A stretch of 64,000 bases of DNA from Toxotes chatareus (lineage: Eukaryota; Chordata; Actinopteri; Toxotidae): assembly GCA_016801885.1 (NCBI GenBank), contig CM028891.1, positions 11,019,517 through 11,083,516 on the forward strand. The letters run 5' to 3'. The position numbers and the translations under genes were made by a program. Below the pieces are notes generated by a model, which worked only from the letters and a program-made list of their open reading frames with translations, had not been told where the DNA came from and made no database searches. Below, piece after piece: positions 1 through 37,055 of this stretch. Position 1 is the first letter of the stretch. The number at the start of each line of letters is the position of its first letter.

Positions 1-375
1 GGTACACGTGCATTTAAATACTGAACAAATTAAAGCAAGGGGGGGAAAGGTAATGGGTTACATCTTGGCATGAAGACACAGAGTTGGTACAGAGGTCCAA
101 AATGAGCTGCCTTACCGACTGAACTGACCTGCCTGGCATCGTTCTTGTCCTTAAATTAGATATGGATGATGTTCTCTGGAGAGAAAGAACCCTCACATAC
201 AGGCTGGTGATGTCTGGCTGAATTTGCTAGCCTAAATATGATTTTATTTTAACCCCCCTTTCTCCTTTGTGCCATATTTATCCTTGATTTTTTTTTTTTT
301 TTTTTTTTTAATCTTACATCTTAAATTCTGTCTTTCAGTCTTTTTCTCTGTCACGCTCTTCTGTTCCACTAACAG

Positions 376-25802
<25,427 letters not shown>

Positions 25803-26060
25803 CCCCACCCCTGACCAAGGCTTTGGCTCACCGTTGCAGCGGTTGTCAAGGTGACAGCGGAGACAGACTTATGTGACACCCTCACGCTGGGTGACCGACC
25901 CCTGCTGTGGCCTTACTGGAACTATGACCTGACCCCTCGCTGTTGGGGCATGGGTGTCACGGTCAGGCGTGGAGGCCGTCGCTGGCGCATGCAGGACTGA
26001 CTTGAGAGAAGGGACCAGGCCGAATATACGGAATAAACTTTCTTCTAACTCACACAAGCT
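25803..26060 (+). other. atp8a2 3' untranslated region
   Basis: Follows the TAG. An AATAAA at 26032-26037 is a plausible poly(A) signal. Longer alternative ends cannot be excluded. Confidence 0.6.
26032..26037 (+). terminator. Candidate poly(A) signal for atp8a2
   Basis: Canonical AATAAA about 230 bases downstream of the stop codon. Confidence 0.55.
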
Positions 26061-26363
26061 GCACAGGCATGAGCAATCATATCCACGCACAGACATGACA
26101 AGTCAAACTCAGACTCCTACTCATATCTGTATACTCCTCTGACTGGGTTTGGGTCATGCCACTGTGTGTTAATGTTTTCGTATGTGTGTGTGTGTGCGCG
26201 CGTTCCAGTGCGTTTGCCGCTCCTGTGTTGGTGTGCACGTGTGTGTCGGTCTGCATGTGTTGGTGTGTTAGCTTCCACAGTTCCCTCTCATCTCGCTCTC
26301 GTGAGGTGGGTTTAGCTCGTCTGTCATCACATTCCGACGTGGCAAAGGAAGGGACGTCTAAAT

Positions 26364-26401
<38 letters not shown>

Positions 26402-29300
26402 ACAAGTGCAGAGGAATTCCTTAAAAAGGGAGAGAGGGAAACATAGACTGAGGATTGCTGGGAGCCCTGCACCCCCGAACTACAGCCCCCACTTCATCCC
26501 ATCGCAGCAACAAGCCTCACTGCCAAACACCACAGAGATACTGAGGCAGAACGCTCGCCCTAAACTGGACCACCACCCTGCTGCAACCCCTCCTACCCCA
26601 CTGGGACCTCCTCTTGCTTATCTGTTCCTTCATTTCTTCCTTCCTATCTCTCCATCTCCTTGCCACCCTGCAGCTTCCACGTCTCTCCTCCACTGCTGCA
26701 CATCTCCTCGCCCTCCCAGTTAAAAAAAAAAAATCCACTTTGTCTTTCGTTCTTTTTTTGATTCTGACCACTCCTGTGATTCCTGATGTCGTCTGTCAAG
26801 CATCGTCAGCTGACACAGAATCATCAAGCCTGGCATTAGCGCTTTCTTCTTCACTTCTTTTGGATTCCCACTCTTTACTGGACGTTTTTTTTTTTTTTTT
26901 TTTAATTAAAGTGGACATTAATATGTATGTGTTTATTTTTTTCTCTTTTCATTAATGCCTGTTTTTGTACTCATGTCAAGACATGTCTTAGGGGGAATAT
27001 TTTACTTGAACTAGAGCTAATAGGCATTCAGACAGAAGAGATTTGATCGAGACTCTCGCCTGGATCATGTGTTTTTCTGGCTCTGGGATTTGTCTGAATG
27101 TAGAGTCCATTGTCTGTGTGCTCTGTGTTGAGGACACTCTAGTTCAGGAATGCAAGACTAAAAGGGGTGGGAGAAGGGGGTTGTCCATCCGAGCCCTAAT
27201 CATTAAATCTAATCAATCCATGGCCTGACAAAATGTCTCTGTCTGCTGACTGTAAGCTGTCTACTCATGCAATCAAGTGGGATTTTCTGAGTCAAACTGT
27301 GGCTACAGAGCAGTGGGAGGAGTTTGGTTTACATTTTATGCTTAAAATGTCAGAATCAAACCTCTCCCACGTTCACTCTCCAAGCTCAGGAGAGTTGGTG
27401 GAGATAGACCATTACCCGATTAATGCACTTGCCAGCCCCTGGACACTGGAGTCCAACTGGAGATCCCTTTCCCACCCACCTTCCTGGATGTGGCCCAGCC
27501 CAAACCGACTACAGCTGCTCCAGTATGGAGAATCCATCGGGCCGCAGCAGAGCAGGAGCCAGAGAGCCATTTGTGCTTTTCAAATCCTCCCCAGTGACTC
27601 TCCAATGGCCCGGCCCGCTCCGCTTTCCACATTACTGTATCTGAGAATCTGGGGGAGCCTGCCAAAACGACACCTCCACAGTGTCAGGAGTTTTAAACTG
27701 TTCATTGTTGTGGTTTATTGTTCTTCCTCTCTGCGTGTCGACAGGTATTTCTTCTGTGCTCTGCGGGTGGTAGAGCTGTCTGTGAATGTGTGCAATTAGT
27801 GTTTCTAATAGCTTAAGGAAGAGAGTGTTTATGTTTCATAGGGATTAAGAATTTAAGGCAGTTCTGTGCAAACCCATTCACCACACAGGCTTGTTTTTTT
27901 GTTAACCAAGCCTTGTCTCCAGGTGTTGGTGTGTAAATATTACTCACTCAGAGGGGAAAGCAGCCACACACACAAAAAAAAATCCCTTCAGGGTTTTAAA
28001 ACATAACACGTTGCTTGTTTAATATTTATGACAGTGATAAAATACTGAAACATAAGGTCTCAACAGGTTTAAAAGTTGTTTATTTTATTGTTTTTTTTTT
28101 TTTTTTAGAATTCATTTGAAAAGTGTCACTCCTGCATCATATTGCTGTGTTTCACAGAGGGGAGCAAACACATTGGACCAAATTTCATCCACCATTTTAC
28201 AGATACTTTGTCACACACAAGCTGCCTAGTGTATCTTACAGACATTGTGCTTGGAGTACAGATGAGGTACACGGACATACTGGTTTCAGTACTACTGCAT
28301 GGGGCATCTCAGGCTGCACATTCAGTGGAGCAGCACATTCCTCAAGTTGCATATTACTGTTAATTGGGAGTTACCTGTGACCCAAGTGCACAACCGCACT
28401 CAGAACTCTTTTATTGTTTTTAGTTTAGTTTTTTTTAACAACTAATAACCGCCATTTCTGTGCCTTCCTCAAGTGGAAAATAATGACTCAAAGCTGCCCT
28501 GAAGCTGCCCATGCCCTCTACTAATGCACTGAACTGTGGGAGTGTTAAACACACACACACACACACACACACACACCTCTCACAGGAGAACAGTGAAGGG
28601 GCATTTGGCAGAGTTTTGACTGTATAATTAACTCTGCAATCTTCAGAGAGCTGCCTCTCACTCCTTCTCTGTCACACACTCGCACTACTCAGGAACATTA
28701 ACTGCCAGCCTTGCATGAAACTTTTCTTTTGCGTCTGTGTGTTTCCGTTCAGGGCAGTTGGGGCAGATGTTTTTGTGTTTTTTTTTCTTTCTTTTTTGGG
28801 TGGCAGGAGGGAGGTTGTGTAGTAGGGTGGAGCGTCACAGTCTGTGTCTTGTGTTCACTTCATTAGAGTTTAAATGGTCTACAGGGAGATTGCAACTGCC
28901 TTTCACATCACACCACCTGCATTTCCCATTACACACAGTTCACTCACAGTTACTCATACGACCACATCCCTCCACACTTCGCACTCTCTCCCAAACTCAC
29001 ACACATACTGTACAAACATCTTTTCACATACTTTCTTTCCTCATACTTTAAACACAAACATATACTGTATTGTATAAACCACTCACAACCGCTGACAAGT
29101 GCAGATATGCTCATGGCATAAACACAGCATGTGGTCATGACTTTTTTTTTTTTTTTTTTTTTTTTGCTTGAATAGCCACTTTTCATACAGTGCACTGTTA
29201 TAAATCATCCAGTCATCACTCATTCAAGCAGATACAAGCCAACAAACCTTTTCTCCACTCTCCCATACACATACATGCAAACACAAACACATGCACAGTC
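26061..29300 (+). other. Intergenic region between convergent atp8a2 and shisa2
   Basis: No gene recognised. It holds a (CA)n run at 26363-26399, T- and A-rich tracts near 26887-26905, 28088-28106 and 29142-29165, and a (CA)n run near 28550-28576. Open frames here, such as 27233-27799, show no family resemblance. Confidence 0.6.
26363..26399 (+). repeat. (CA)n microsatellite
   Basis: Uninterrupted CA repeat downstream of atp8a2. Confidence 0.95.
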
Positions 29301-29306
29301 TTTATT
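29301..29306 (-). terminator. Candidate poly(A) signal for shisa2
   Basis: TTTATT on the plus strand (AATAAA on the gene strand), about 385 bases after the shisa2 stop. A second one lies at 29403-29408. Confidence 0.45.
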
Positions 29307-29688
29307 TGAGCTGCAGGCTACAATTAGCTGTGCATTATCACCCATCTGGGCTGTGTAACTCTCCAATATGCAGTTTAATCTTTGCATCAAGACAGAAAAT
29401 TGTTTATTCATCCATCTTACCCCATTATAGGCTGAGCTTAGCTCATTCCAGCTTGGCAAGAGATCATATGACACACTAAACAGACACACACCACACACAA
29501 TAGTAGGGCAGGCCCTGCTGCCAGCAATGGCTTTATGAGTCCTTCATGTGAGTTTGACTCCCTGCCTTTTCTTTTTCCACTCTGGCAGCATCCCCAAAAG
29601 GTCTCTGGCGCAGCCCTCACAGGTTACAAGTTAGTCTTCACAAAAAAAAAAAAAAAAGTGGCAGAGTGGTCTGCATGTTGGCCCCTCA

Positions 29689-30254
29689 TCACACTGTCAC
29701 TGGAGGGTATTTCTGGTCACTGGTGACACTGGACCCTGCGGTGGGAGGAGGGCAGGGGGACTGGAGGGGTCTGTATCCTCCCTGGGTGGGGTCCAGGAAG
29801 GCTGGGGTAGGGGTCACAGGGTGAGCATAGCCGATGTACTGCGGGTGCAGGAACTGTCCCTGGTGAGGCATGATTTGAGTGGCCTGCTGGCAGTTGAGTA
29901 CAGAGAAATTGGTGGGCATGTTGACAAAGACGCTGGCGTCAGGCGGCAGGCAGCAAGAGGCCTGAGCCCGCATGAGAGGAGGGGGAGCAGGGCGAGGAGC
30001 AGCGGGTGGGGCAGAGGAGCTGGATGAGGTGGCTGTGCTGGACTGGCGGGATGATGAGCCTCTGGACGTGCTGGCCATCATAGGGATGGTTTCCAAGAGG
30101 CGCCCGCTGCTGGCCCCTCCTCCCGTCGCACCTCCTGATGACAGTTCCTGTTTGGGTCGGAGGCAGCGGCAGCAGCACACGGCGACCACAGATCCCACCA
30201 GGATGAAAGCTACAAACACAGAGCCCACGATCAGGAAAGGCACATAGATGGGCA
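29689..30254 (-). CDS. shisa2: shisa2 exon 2: membrane helix and cytosolic tail
   Basis: Acceptor cactatag on the gene strand. The exon starts by completing a valine codon, then PIYVPFLIVG..., and ends VTV-TGA. It carries the membrane helix, the CCCRC cluster, a serine-rich region and the conserved VNMPTNFSVLNCQQATQ block. Confidence 0.95.
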
Positions 30255-33200
30255 CTATAGTGAGAGAGAAAAGAAAATACATTCACATTAAATAACAGCT
30301 AACACACCAGTTTTGACTTCTAAGTTGAACGTTAAACTTCAAAGCGATACCACCTCACACACTCACAGGTCTTGCTTCCCTGCACAAGCAAAGCTCCTAC
30401 ATGTGAGTGGAGATTGGGTTAGACAGTTAAACAAAAGACTGAGCAGAGAGGAGTGTTTGGACTGGAGTGGAAGAATGAAAGGTACACTGGGATTGGATCC
30501 CCAGGGAGCCCGAGGCTCTCATTAGCAGTTATTAACTTTGTTTTGATCTGTTTTAATCCTGCGCACCCTGCTGTGTCGCCAGCCTCCTCGACCCTGCAGA
30601 CCAGTGTGTGTGTGTGTGTGTGTGTATGTGTGTTTGCATGGGTGACATTCTTAAGCCGGGCTGCCAGCAGATATTTGTGACCCTTCTTTTTCTTCAGCTA
30701 TTTACGGCCAAGCCTTTGAAAATAAGTTACTCAAGTCAAGCTACAGTAGGCCCACTTGGCTTCTGTTTAAAGAAGGGTATTAAAGTTGACAGATTTAATG
30801 TAGCTGAATGTGAGGGCATTCAGCCCTTTAAATCAAAGCAGTGAGCCAGTTCCTTCTCACCGACCTTTTCTTTCTTTTCGCTTAAAACAGCAAATCAGAC
30901 TCGCAACAAAATACTTGTGTAACTCACCATTCCACCGATCATAGAGTCGTTTTCCAGGTCAAATAGAAGACGTTTTATTAAACAGGTAAAAGTCTCGACA
31001 TTTTTATATGAGAAGATCTCGATTTCAGTCTGTAAATTTGCTAAGCGAGCAGGAGATGCTCCAGCAACAACGTTGAAACGTGATCAACAATAACTTTCTT
31101 TTATAAATTCACATTGTTTTACGAACTTCACCTTTTCGCCAAAATAGGAAAGGCACAGAGCGAATGTATTTGGCAGAAACGGGGTGACAGGCAAGATGAG
31201 GTCACTCCTGAGGTGTTTTTCCTCAATCGTTCATTCCCATGCTCACTCACACAAACACCTTGCAAACACAATAACGAACATGTTACATTATAAGTGATTA
31301 GTTGTGTTTTATTGTTCCCACAGGGTGTACTTATTTTCCACTTTGAATGTGCCCATGTGTTATGAGGTGTAACTGTATGCCAGAGAGAAAGGTGGCAACT
31401 GGCTCCAGTTTCCCTTTGTCTCTGGGTTCTTTGAAATACATCCATACAGCCTTGAGAAACTTTTCAAAATGCTCATCAAAAGTAGAAGGGTATTAAAAGG
31501 ATTACTGCATGAAACCTGTTAAGAGCTGGAGGACATTCATTGGCCGAGGCGTTAAGTCCGGGTGACAAAAGACAAAGCGGGAGAAGAGGCCGAGGCTGTG
31601 TGACATGAAACAAGCTAGGACCTTGACCCATTTCCCTTTGACAAGAAGCGGTGTCAACTTCAGAGGCTAATGTACCTCATAGCTACACACCTTCCAGTAA
31701 ACAGGTTTTAACAGGAACTCTGTTATGGCAACACATATAAGTTACAAGAGCAGAAATGTCCCGGGGAGCCTTTCACTGCCCTCTTTTCCTGCACTTATAT
31801 GGCCTCCACCTCAACATCTCTGTGGTTCCACTCCCTTTTTTTCTCTGCACGGCTGATGAGGATTAGTAATTGCAAAAACTTTCTTCTTGTGTTAGATCAT
31901 CCCTTTCACTGTGGAGGTCTTTTCCAAAATGCAGTACAGTAAATCAGTGATGGAGGGGGGGAAGCACCATTTAAAGTTCTGCATGCATGAGTATTGGAAG
32001 AGGTGCTCAGATCCTCCAATACAACCATGTAAAAACAGTGGGTTACGAGCAAACATTTGCTACTTAGCAGCGCTAAACACAAAGTAGAACTGAGGCTGAT
32101 GGGAATATCACTAGAGGACATTTAGTAATAAACCAAAGTACTGGACAAATTAATCTAGCGGCTCCCAAAAAGGAAAGGAGCCACTGATTTAATATCGATC
32201 AGTGCAATATCTTTTATAAGCATATAATTAATTTTTCTATGCAAGATGTTAATCAAAGTTATTTTGCCATGTCCGACTATGATTTTCTTTTTTATCTGCT
32301 GTACTCAGGCCTCTCTGGCAAAAGAATATCTTGCTCTCATTGAGATGGCTGAACTATAAAGTGGCATAAAGGGAAAGAAAACACAAAATTCAATCTGGTA
32401 ACTTTAAACTGTCATCTTAAATTCAGCACCAGTCTATCTATTACAGTTTTTAAAAAAAAAATTGATTTCTTTGCCTCTTGCTATGTGTGATTTTCTGAGC
32501 ACAGAAATCCCTTTTCGTGCACATGGTGGCTGAAACCCTCCTATTGTTCCCTGTCACTCCTCCACACCTGTTGCTGCAGTTGAGCTGTGGCAGCCATGCT
32601 GCAGTAACAGCAGCCCCCTCTCCCATAAGCCCTTGTTTTGGGCACAGTCTTTGTGGCTGGCTGGCTGGCTGGACTCTCCCTCGTCTCTCCCATGGGCCTT
32701 CTTCTGTTCCTCTGTACCATATGTTCCTTCATGTTGAGCACATTAATAATTTCCTGCCTGCTATCCATTGACATTACAGTGTGTATCTTTCCAGGATGAT
32801 TAATAAGCTGAAAGCATATGAAAAATGAATGAAATGCACAAACTGAACTGGGCTGTGCATGAAAAAAACACATGTCCTTTTACTTAGGGAGGAAAAAGCT
32901 GCTTTTCTTTAAGTTATTTTGGCTGGAGGCCACTGACTGAAATGTATATACCTCTTCCTGCAATGATAAGGCATGATAGTCTTAGCAAATGACAGATTAT
33001 AGCTGGAGGTCCAAAATACCCTCCGGAGAAAGATGAAAAAAAGCCTGCGTTGTCTTTTTCTCTGATGTCCAGTGCTTGCTCTGTTTTGTGGAGTGCTTTT
33101 ATCAGCTACTTCATCTTTATTTCAAGATAGGATGCAGCTTCCAGAGCTTTAAGGTAGACTAACATATAGGAATGAAAGCAATGATGAATGAGGGGCCAGG

Positions 33201-34588
33201 GTGGAGGAAGAAGTTTGTAGAGTCACCCAATCCACCATATAAATTGGAGAACATGGGTTATATGTTGCCTTTTGGTAATGATGCTTCTCTCAAGTGTATT
33301 TTTATGTGTGTATATGTGTCTTGTTTAAGCAGAGCCCAGAGACACCAGTGCAGGGGGGTTTACAGGAGCAGCTTGACGATGGGAACGGGACTTCACGAGC
33401 CTGGTAGGAAATGATACATAACGCGATTTGTGTGTTTTTTTTTTTTTTTTTTTTTTTATGAACAGAGCTGTCAGCACCTATGGTGAGCCACTGTCCAAGA
33501 TCCGGTCAAGTCCAAACTTGATCCCCGTGGGGACTGCGTGATCTGAGCCCGGCCCCTCTTGCACTGTTACAGGCCAGAACAAACACGGCTATTTATAAAG
33601 TGCTGCAGCACGGCACAGTATGCCATTTGTGAGTGCAGTTAACTGGTTTTTGGAGGAGTCTGCTGTCTCCTGTGCAGCTGTCGTTGCCAGCCGGGACGAG
33701 CAGCAGATGAACCCCTTAACAGGGGGGTATACTGTGCGTCTGTGGGGTTTATGAGAGGAAGCTAAAGCTATAATAGGTCTGCAATTTACAATATCAAATT
33801 TAAGACATCCTGTGCATGGACATGGCGTCAACTCACTTAACGTTTTAATATGTGAAGTTGGTTTATAGATGACATTTTATTATATTTATGTGAAATCTGA
33901 TTTAAAAACAAAGGTTTGGGTGAGACTAACAAACATTTTTAAGTGAATAGAGACACTTCCATCACTCCACTGAAGTCAGTTAGTTTTACTGCATTGTCTA
34001 CAACATACCCAACAGGCTTTCTTTGTCATAAATCATAATGAATATTATGGGGATTATAGGCTTTTACTCTGACAGTCTCCATACTCGGAAACGACCCTCC
34101 AGCCCTCCATATTCAGGCCACCAGTTCATTAAATCACTTATTAGGTCTTATGTACATACATTTAAGCCTTGTTTTAAATAGTTTTTGCTTTTGACTTTTA
34201 TTTGTTTATCTGTTGGAGTGATAATGATTATTAATATTTGCGGTAGAACCTGAAGTTGCAGCAGCTTAAGTTACGGGCTAATACCTGCACCGGAGTCCTT
34301 GTTCTCTTTGGTCTCTGTCCCGGGCTCCTGAGCCTGCCGGTCGTTGTCGCAGCTCCCCTGATCCAGCCGTGCGTCAGTGCTGGAGCAGCAGTAGCGCAGT
34401 TCGCATTTCCCGCAGCAGATGATCGCGTCCTCTCCGTCGATCTTCTCCGGGCACTGGAACCCTTCTTTCCACACTCCCTGGGAGTCGTGCCAGCCGTGGC
34501 AAAACTCCCCGCTGGCTTTCACGTCGATAATGACCAGGAGCAGAGTCACAATCACGGTGACAGTCATCGGGAATCCTCCTCCCCACAT
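29689..34588 (-). CDS. shisa2: Shisa family protein, shisa2 (complete, two exons)
   Basis: ER/secretory-pathway single-pass membrane protein. Shisa2 is known to attenuate Wnt and FGF signalling by retaining immature Frizzled and FGF receptors. Coding exons (minus strand): 34588-34285 and 30254-29689, joined at a phase-1 intron; 289 residues, close to human SHISA2. Visible: a hydrophobic signal sequence (residues 1 to about 26), then a cysteine-rich shisa domain with CHGW, FQCPE, ICCG, RYCCSS and GSCDNDRQ (eight cysteines). Next come one membrane helix (from about residue 103, VPIYVPFLIVGSVFVAFILV), a CCCRCLRPK juxtamembrane cluster, a Ser/Pro-rich cytosolic tail with VNMPTNFSVLNCQQATQI, and the ending YPPVTV. 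The start at 34588 (MWGGG) was chosen because it aligns with mammalian MWG; an in-frame ATG at 34615 would add nine residues. Convergent with atp8a2, as in human. Confidence 0.95.
30255..34284 (-). other. shisa2 intron
   Basis: A 4.0 kb phase-1 intron with donor GTATTAG and acceptor ctatag. It has TG repeats near 30605-30630 and a T run near 33430-33457. No exon seen. Confidence 0.8.
34285..34588 (-). CDS. shisa2: shisa2 exon 1: signal peptide and cysteine-rich domain
   Basis: Encodes the signal sequence and the whole shisa cysteine-rich domain (GEFCHGW to SCDNDRQ), ending in an acidic linker ETKENKDSGAG. The donor follows GGTGCAG|GTATTA on the minus strand. Confidence 0.94.
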
Positions 34589-36600
34589 CCTCGGCCAGGT
34601 GGCCCGCGGCCGCACGCTGGCTCACTGGAAGAGACAGCGAGGCTTTCACTCCCCGCGTCTAACCTGGTGAAGGGGGTGATACGGTTGATCAGTGTGATAA
34701 AGGGAGCTGAGGGGATGAAGTGGGAGAGCAACAAACCACTTAGAAGCTGTCATTTGTTAGAGGAATTCCGCGCGTAATTCAGATCCAATGTCTCCAAAAA
34801 GTGACTTTCCAGCGTAGGTTATTATCCAATAATTGTTCAAAACACCTAGTTATGCTATTGAGGTCAAAACTGTCAGAAACAGTAAAGAACTGAACAGATT
34901 CCAGCTGTAAGCCTTCTGAGCTTTGGTAAATCCAACACTGACAGACTAATGGATCTCCTCTGGCACTGCGGCGAGGCTGCTCATGTCTCCTCCTGACTCT
35001 TCAAATGACTTTCCACAGGGATGCAAAGAAACCAACACTTGTAGCCTGACCCAGGGGCGCACAGCTGCTGTCGTTCCTGAGTCCCCTCACCGTGAGCCCC
35101 GTGCGTAAAGATAGTTTCTCTAACTTTTGTGGCTCGTTGTGCATTGTTGGGCGTCAGAAGTCAGTCAGCCGAGCCTGGGTCAGTCTAGCCAGATTGAACT
35201 GAAGCGCGCAGAGTCTATCCCACTTCAGTGTCAGAGTGAGAGGGGCGTGTAAACAAAAAAAAAAAAAGTCAGATGCAAATACACACCTCTCCACAATACA
35301 GCATTAACCAGTGTCAAGTCAAAATGAGTAACGTACAACTTCCTGTTCGAGTCTTTAATTCAAACCACGGAACGCACAGCACAATTTGCATGTTGCAACT
35401 TTTTAAATAAGCAAATACCTCAAGGTTATAGTTTTGAAAATGAAAAATGAAAAGCACGAAGGCGATAAAGCTTACAGTTTGAGATTGAGAGAATTTTAAT
35501 CTCCATCTTTTGTCATTTCAGATCTGCCTCAGAGACATTTTGAATTGGTTCCACTAACTGTCACTCATGCACGTATTTGTTGTAATTTACTGCCATCATT
35601 GCCTTTTACCCCTGTCAGTGTGAGCCCTCCTCATGCTCAACTTTTCTGTGAACCATTACTAGAATGTTCAAACATACGTGCTTTTATTTTGAAGGCAATG
35701 CACTTTTTATTCCGGTCATACAATGTTGTTGAATGACACAACTTCCCCTATTATTTAATATAAGTTTTTTTTTTTCATGGAGCAAATGCCCCAAAATCCA
35801 GTTCAACTCTCTCCGGGCTGAGCTTTGTGCTTAATAAACGTGTCAGACGGTTTTCTCCTGGTGAAAAGCAGCTGAGAGTTCTGTCAGTTCGGCACTGCGC
35901 CCTCAGGTAGCCCTCCTCTGCCCACACCAACAGGGGACTTGCATGGCGACACTTCCACCTAGTGGTGTCGCCAGATGCTTGCTCCTTTTGCAAACATCTG
36001 GCAAAAACATCAGGTGGTTAAATAAGAGAATCGATGATAGATTCAAGTTTCATACTGTTTTTTCCAAGGTCTGTCATTTTTTGAGGAAAACTGTAGCTTT
36101 GATCTTTGACTCCAAATTTTTTATCAATAGAAAAAAAAAAAAAAAAACGATGATCTGTCCATAGGTGGAAAAAATCTGGGATAGAGATTATATGCAGACA
36201 TTCTGTTAAATCATCCAGTGAGAGTTTGAACTAAACTGGACTTAAGACCAAAAGATGTCATTGCTTGGCCTGACGTTCAAAATATAAATATTGGGACCTC
36301 TAATTGTGGATTATAACAATAGACATTTACATTTAGTAGTAAAGCCACTTAAATACAAGTTTGATAACTTGTGTATTCTGCGTTTTATGTATTTTGAGAT
36401 ACTTAATTATTTAAATTAAATTTTACTGTTTTTAACGCCACTACATTTAACCTAAGTGAAATTTATAGTTAAAATGTGAAACAACATTAAGGTGGTAAAA
36501 AATAATAATAATAATGATAATAATATTCCCAATCGACAAACAACCAACATTATTGTCTTCCACTTGCTCGCTACCATTACTTCATTTCCCATCATGCTCC
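34589..36600 (+). promoter_or_regulatory. Divergent intergenic region, shisa2 / spice1
   Basis: About 2 kb separating two genes transcribed away from each other. It should contain both promoters and the shisa2 5' UTR. GC content is higher near 34589-35240. A TGTTTAC forkhead-type word and a CACGCCCC word lie on the minus strand near 35245. No TATA box is obvious. Confidence 0.45.
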
Positions 36601-36611
36601 ACGGTGAAGCG

Positions 36612-36625
36612 GCGTCCGTGGCAAC
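36612..36625 (+). promoter_or_regulatory. Near-consensus X-box (RFX site)
   Basis: GCGTCCGTGGCAAC fits the RFX palindrome RYYNYY-N2-RRNRAC at 11 of 12 constrained positions. It lies about 350 bases upstream of the spice1 ATG, close to an ETS-like aggaagtg and a ttcccatcatgc word, which are common in TATA-less promoters. Confidence 0.35.
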
Positions 36626-36639
36626 AGCACAGGAAGTGG

Positions 36640-36765
36640 CGCGCAACTGTTGAAAAACTGTCTCACAACAAACTGCAGGCGGTCTGATAGAGTTGAATTT
36701 TGTCAACCTCAAAATTGAAGAAGTAAAAAAAAAAAAAAAAACTCATTGGATTCGTACAGTAAAAC
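36640..36765 (+). other. Probable spice1 5' untranslated exon
   Basis: The sequence ends at a strong donor aaaac|gtaagtg at 36766, and the next exon begins at an aacag acceptor directly before the spice1 ATG. The 5' boundary is a guess. Confidence 0.4.
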
Positions 36766-36959
36766 GTAAGTGCTATTTCAGTGTTTAGTTATCTATGTAG
36801 CAAAGCACATTTTAGCTTAAGGTAGGCACAGCTGTGCATCCTAAACGTATCGAAGAACTAGCTTAATTTGTCACTCATTAGCTCCGATTACTATTCATTA
36901 ATACGTGTGCAGACTACAGCTACGTTACAAACCAAAACCTTCATATTGCCTGTGAACAG

Positions 36960-37055
36960 ATGTCGTTTGTGAGAGTGGGGCGTCCACAACAGCACAGCAA
37001 AGGAAAAAGGCCCGTTCGCCCCAAGAAGGCAGCAGCTCCCAAAAGAGAGTGGGTG
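36960..37055 (+). CDS. spice1: spice1 first coding exon
   Basis: The ATG directly follows the aacag acceptor. It encodes MSFVRVGRPQQ, a lysine-rich stretch and PKREWV, before gtgagt. MSFVRV matches the mammalian start. Confidence 0.92.

Noticed and set aside
27233..27799. 188-codon open frame downstream of atp8a2
   Set aside because: No recognisable family, and several other frames are also open there. No poly(A) signal or promoter context supports it.
34256..34777. 173-codon open frame on the plus strand
   Set aside because: Antisense shadow of shisa2 exon 1, whose cysteine-rich protein is clear on the other strand.
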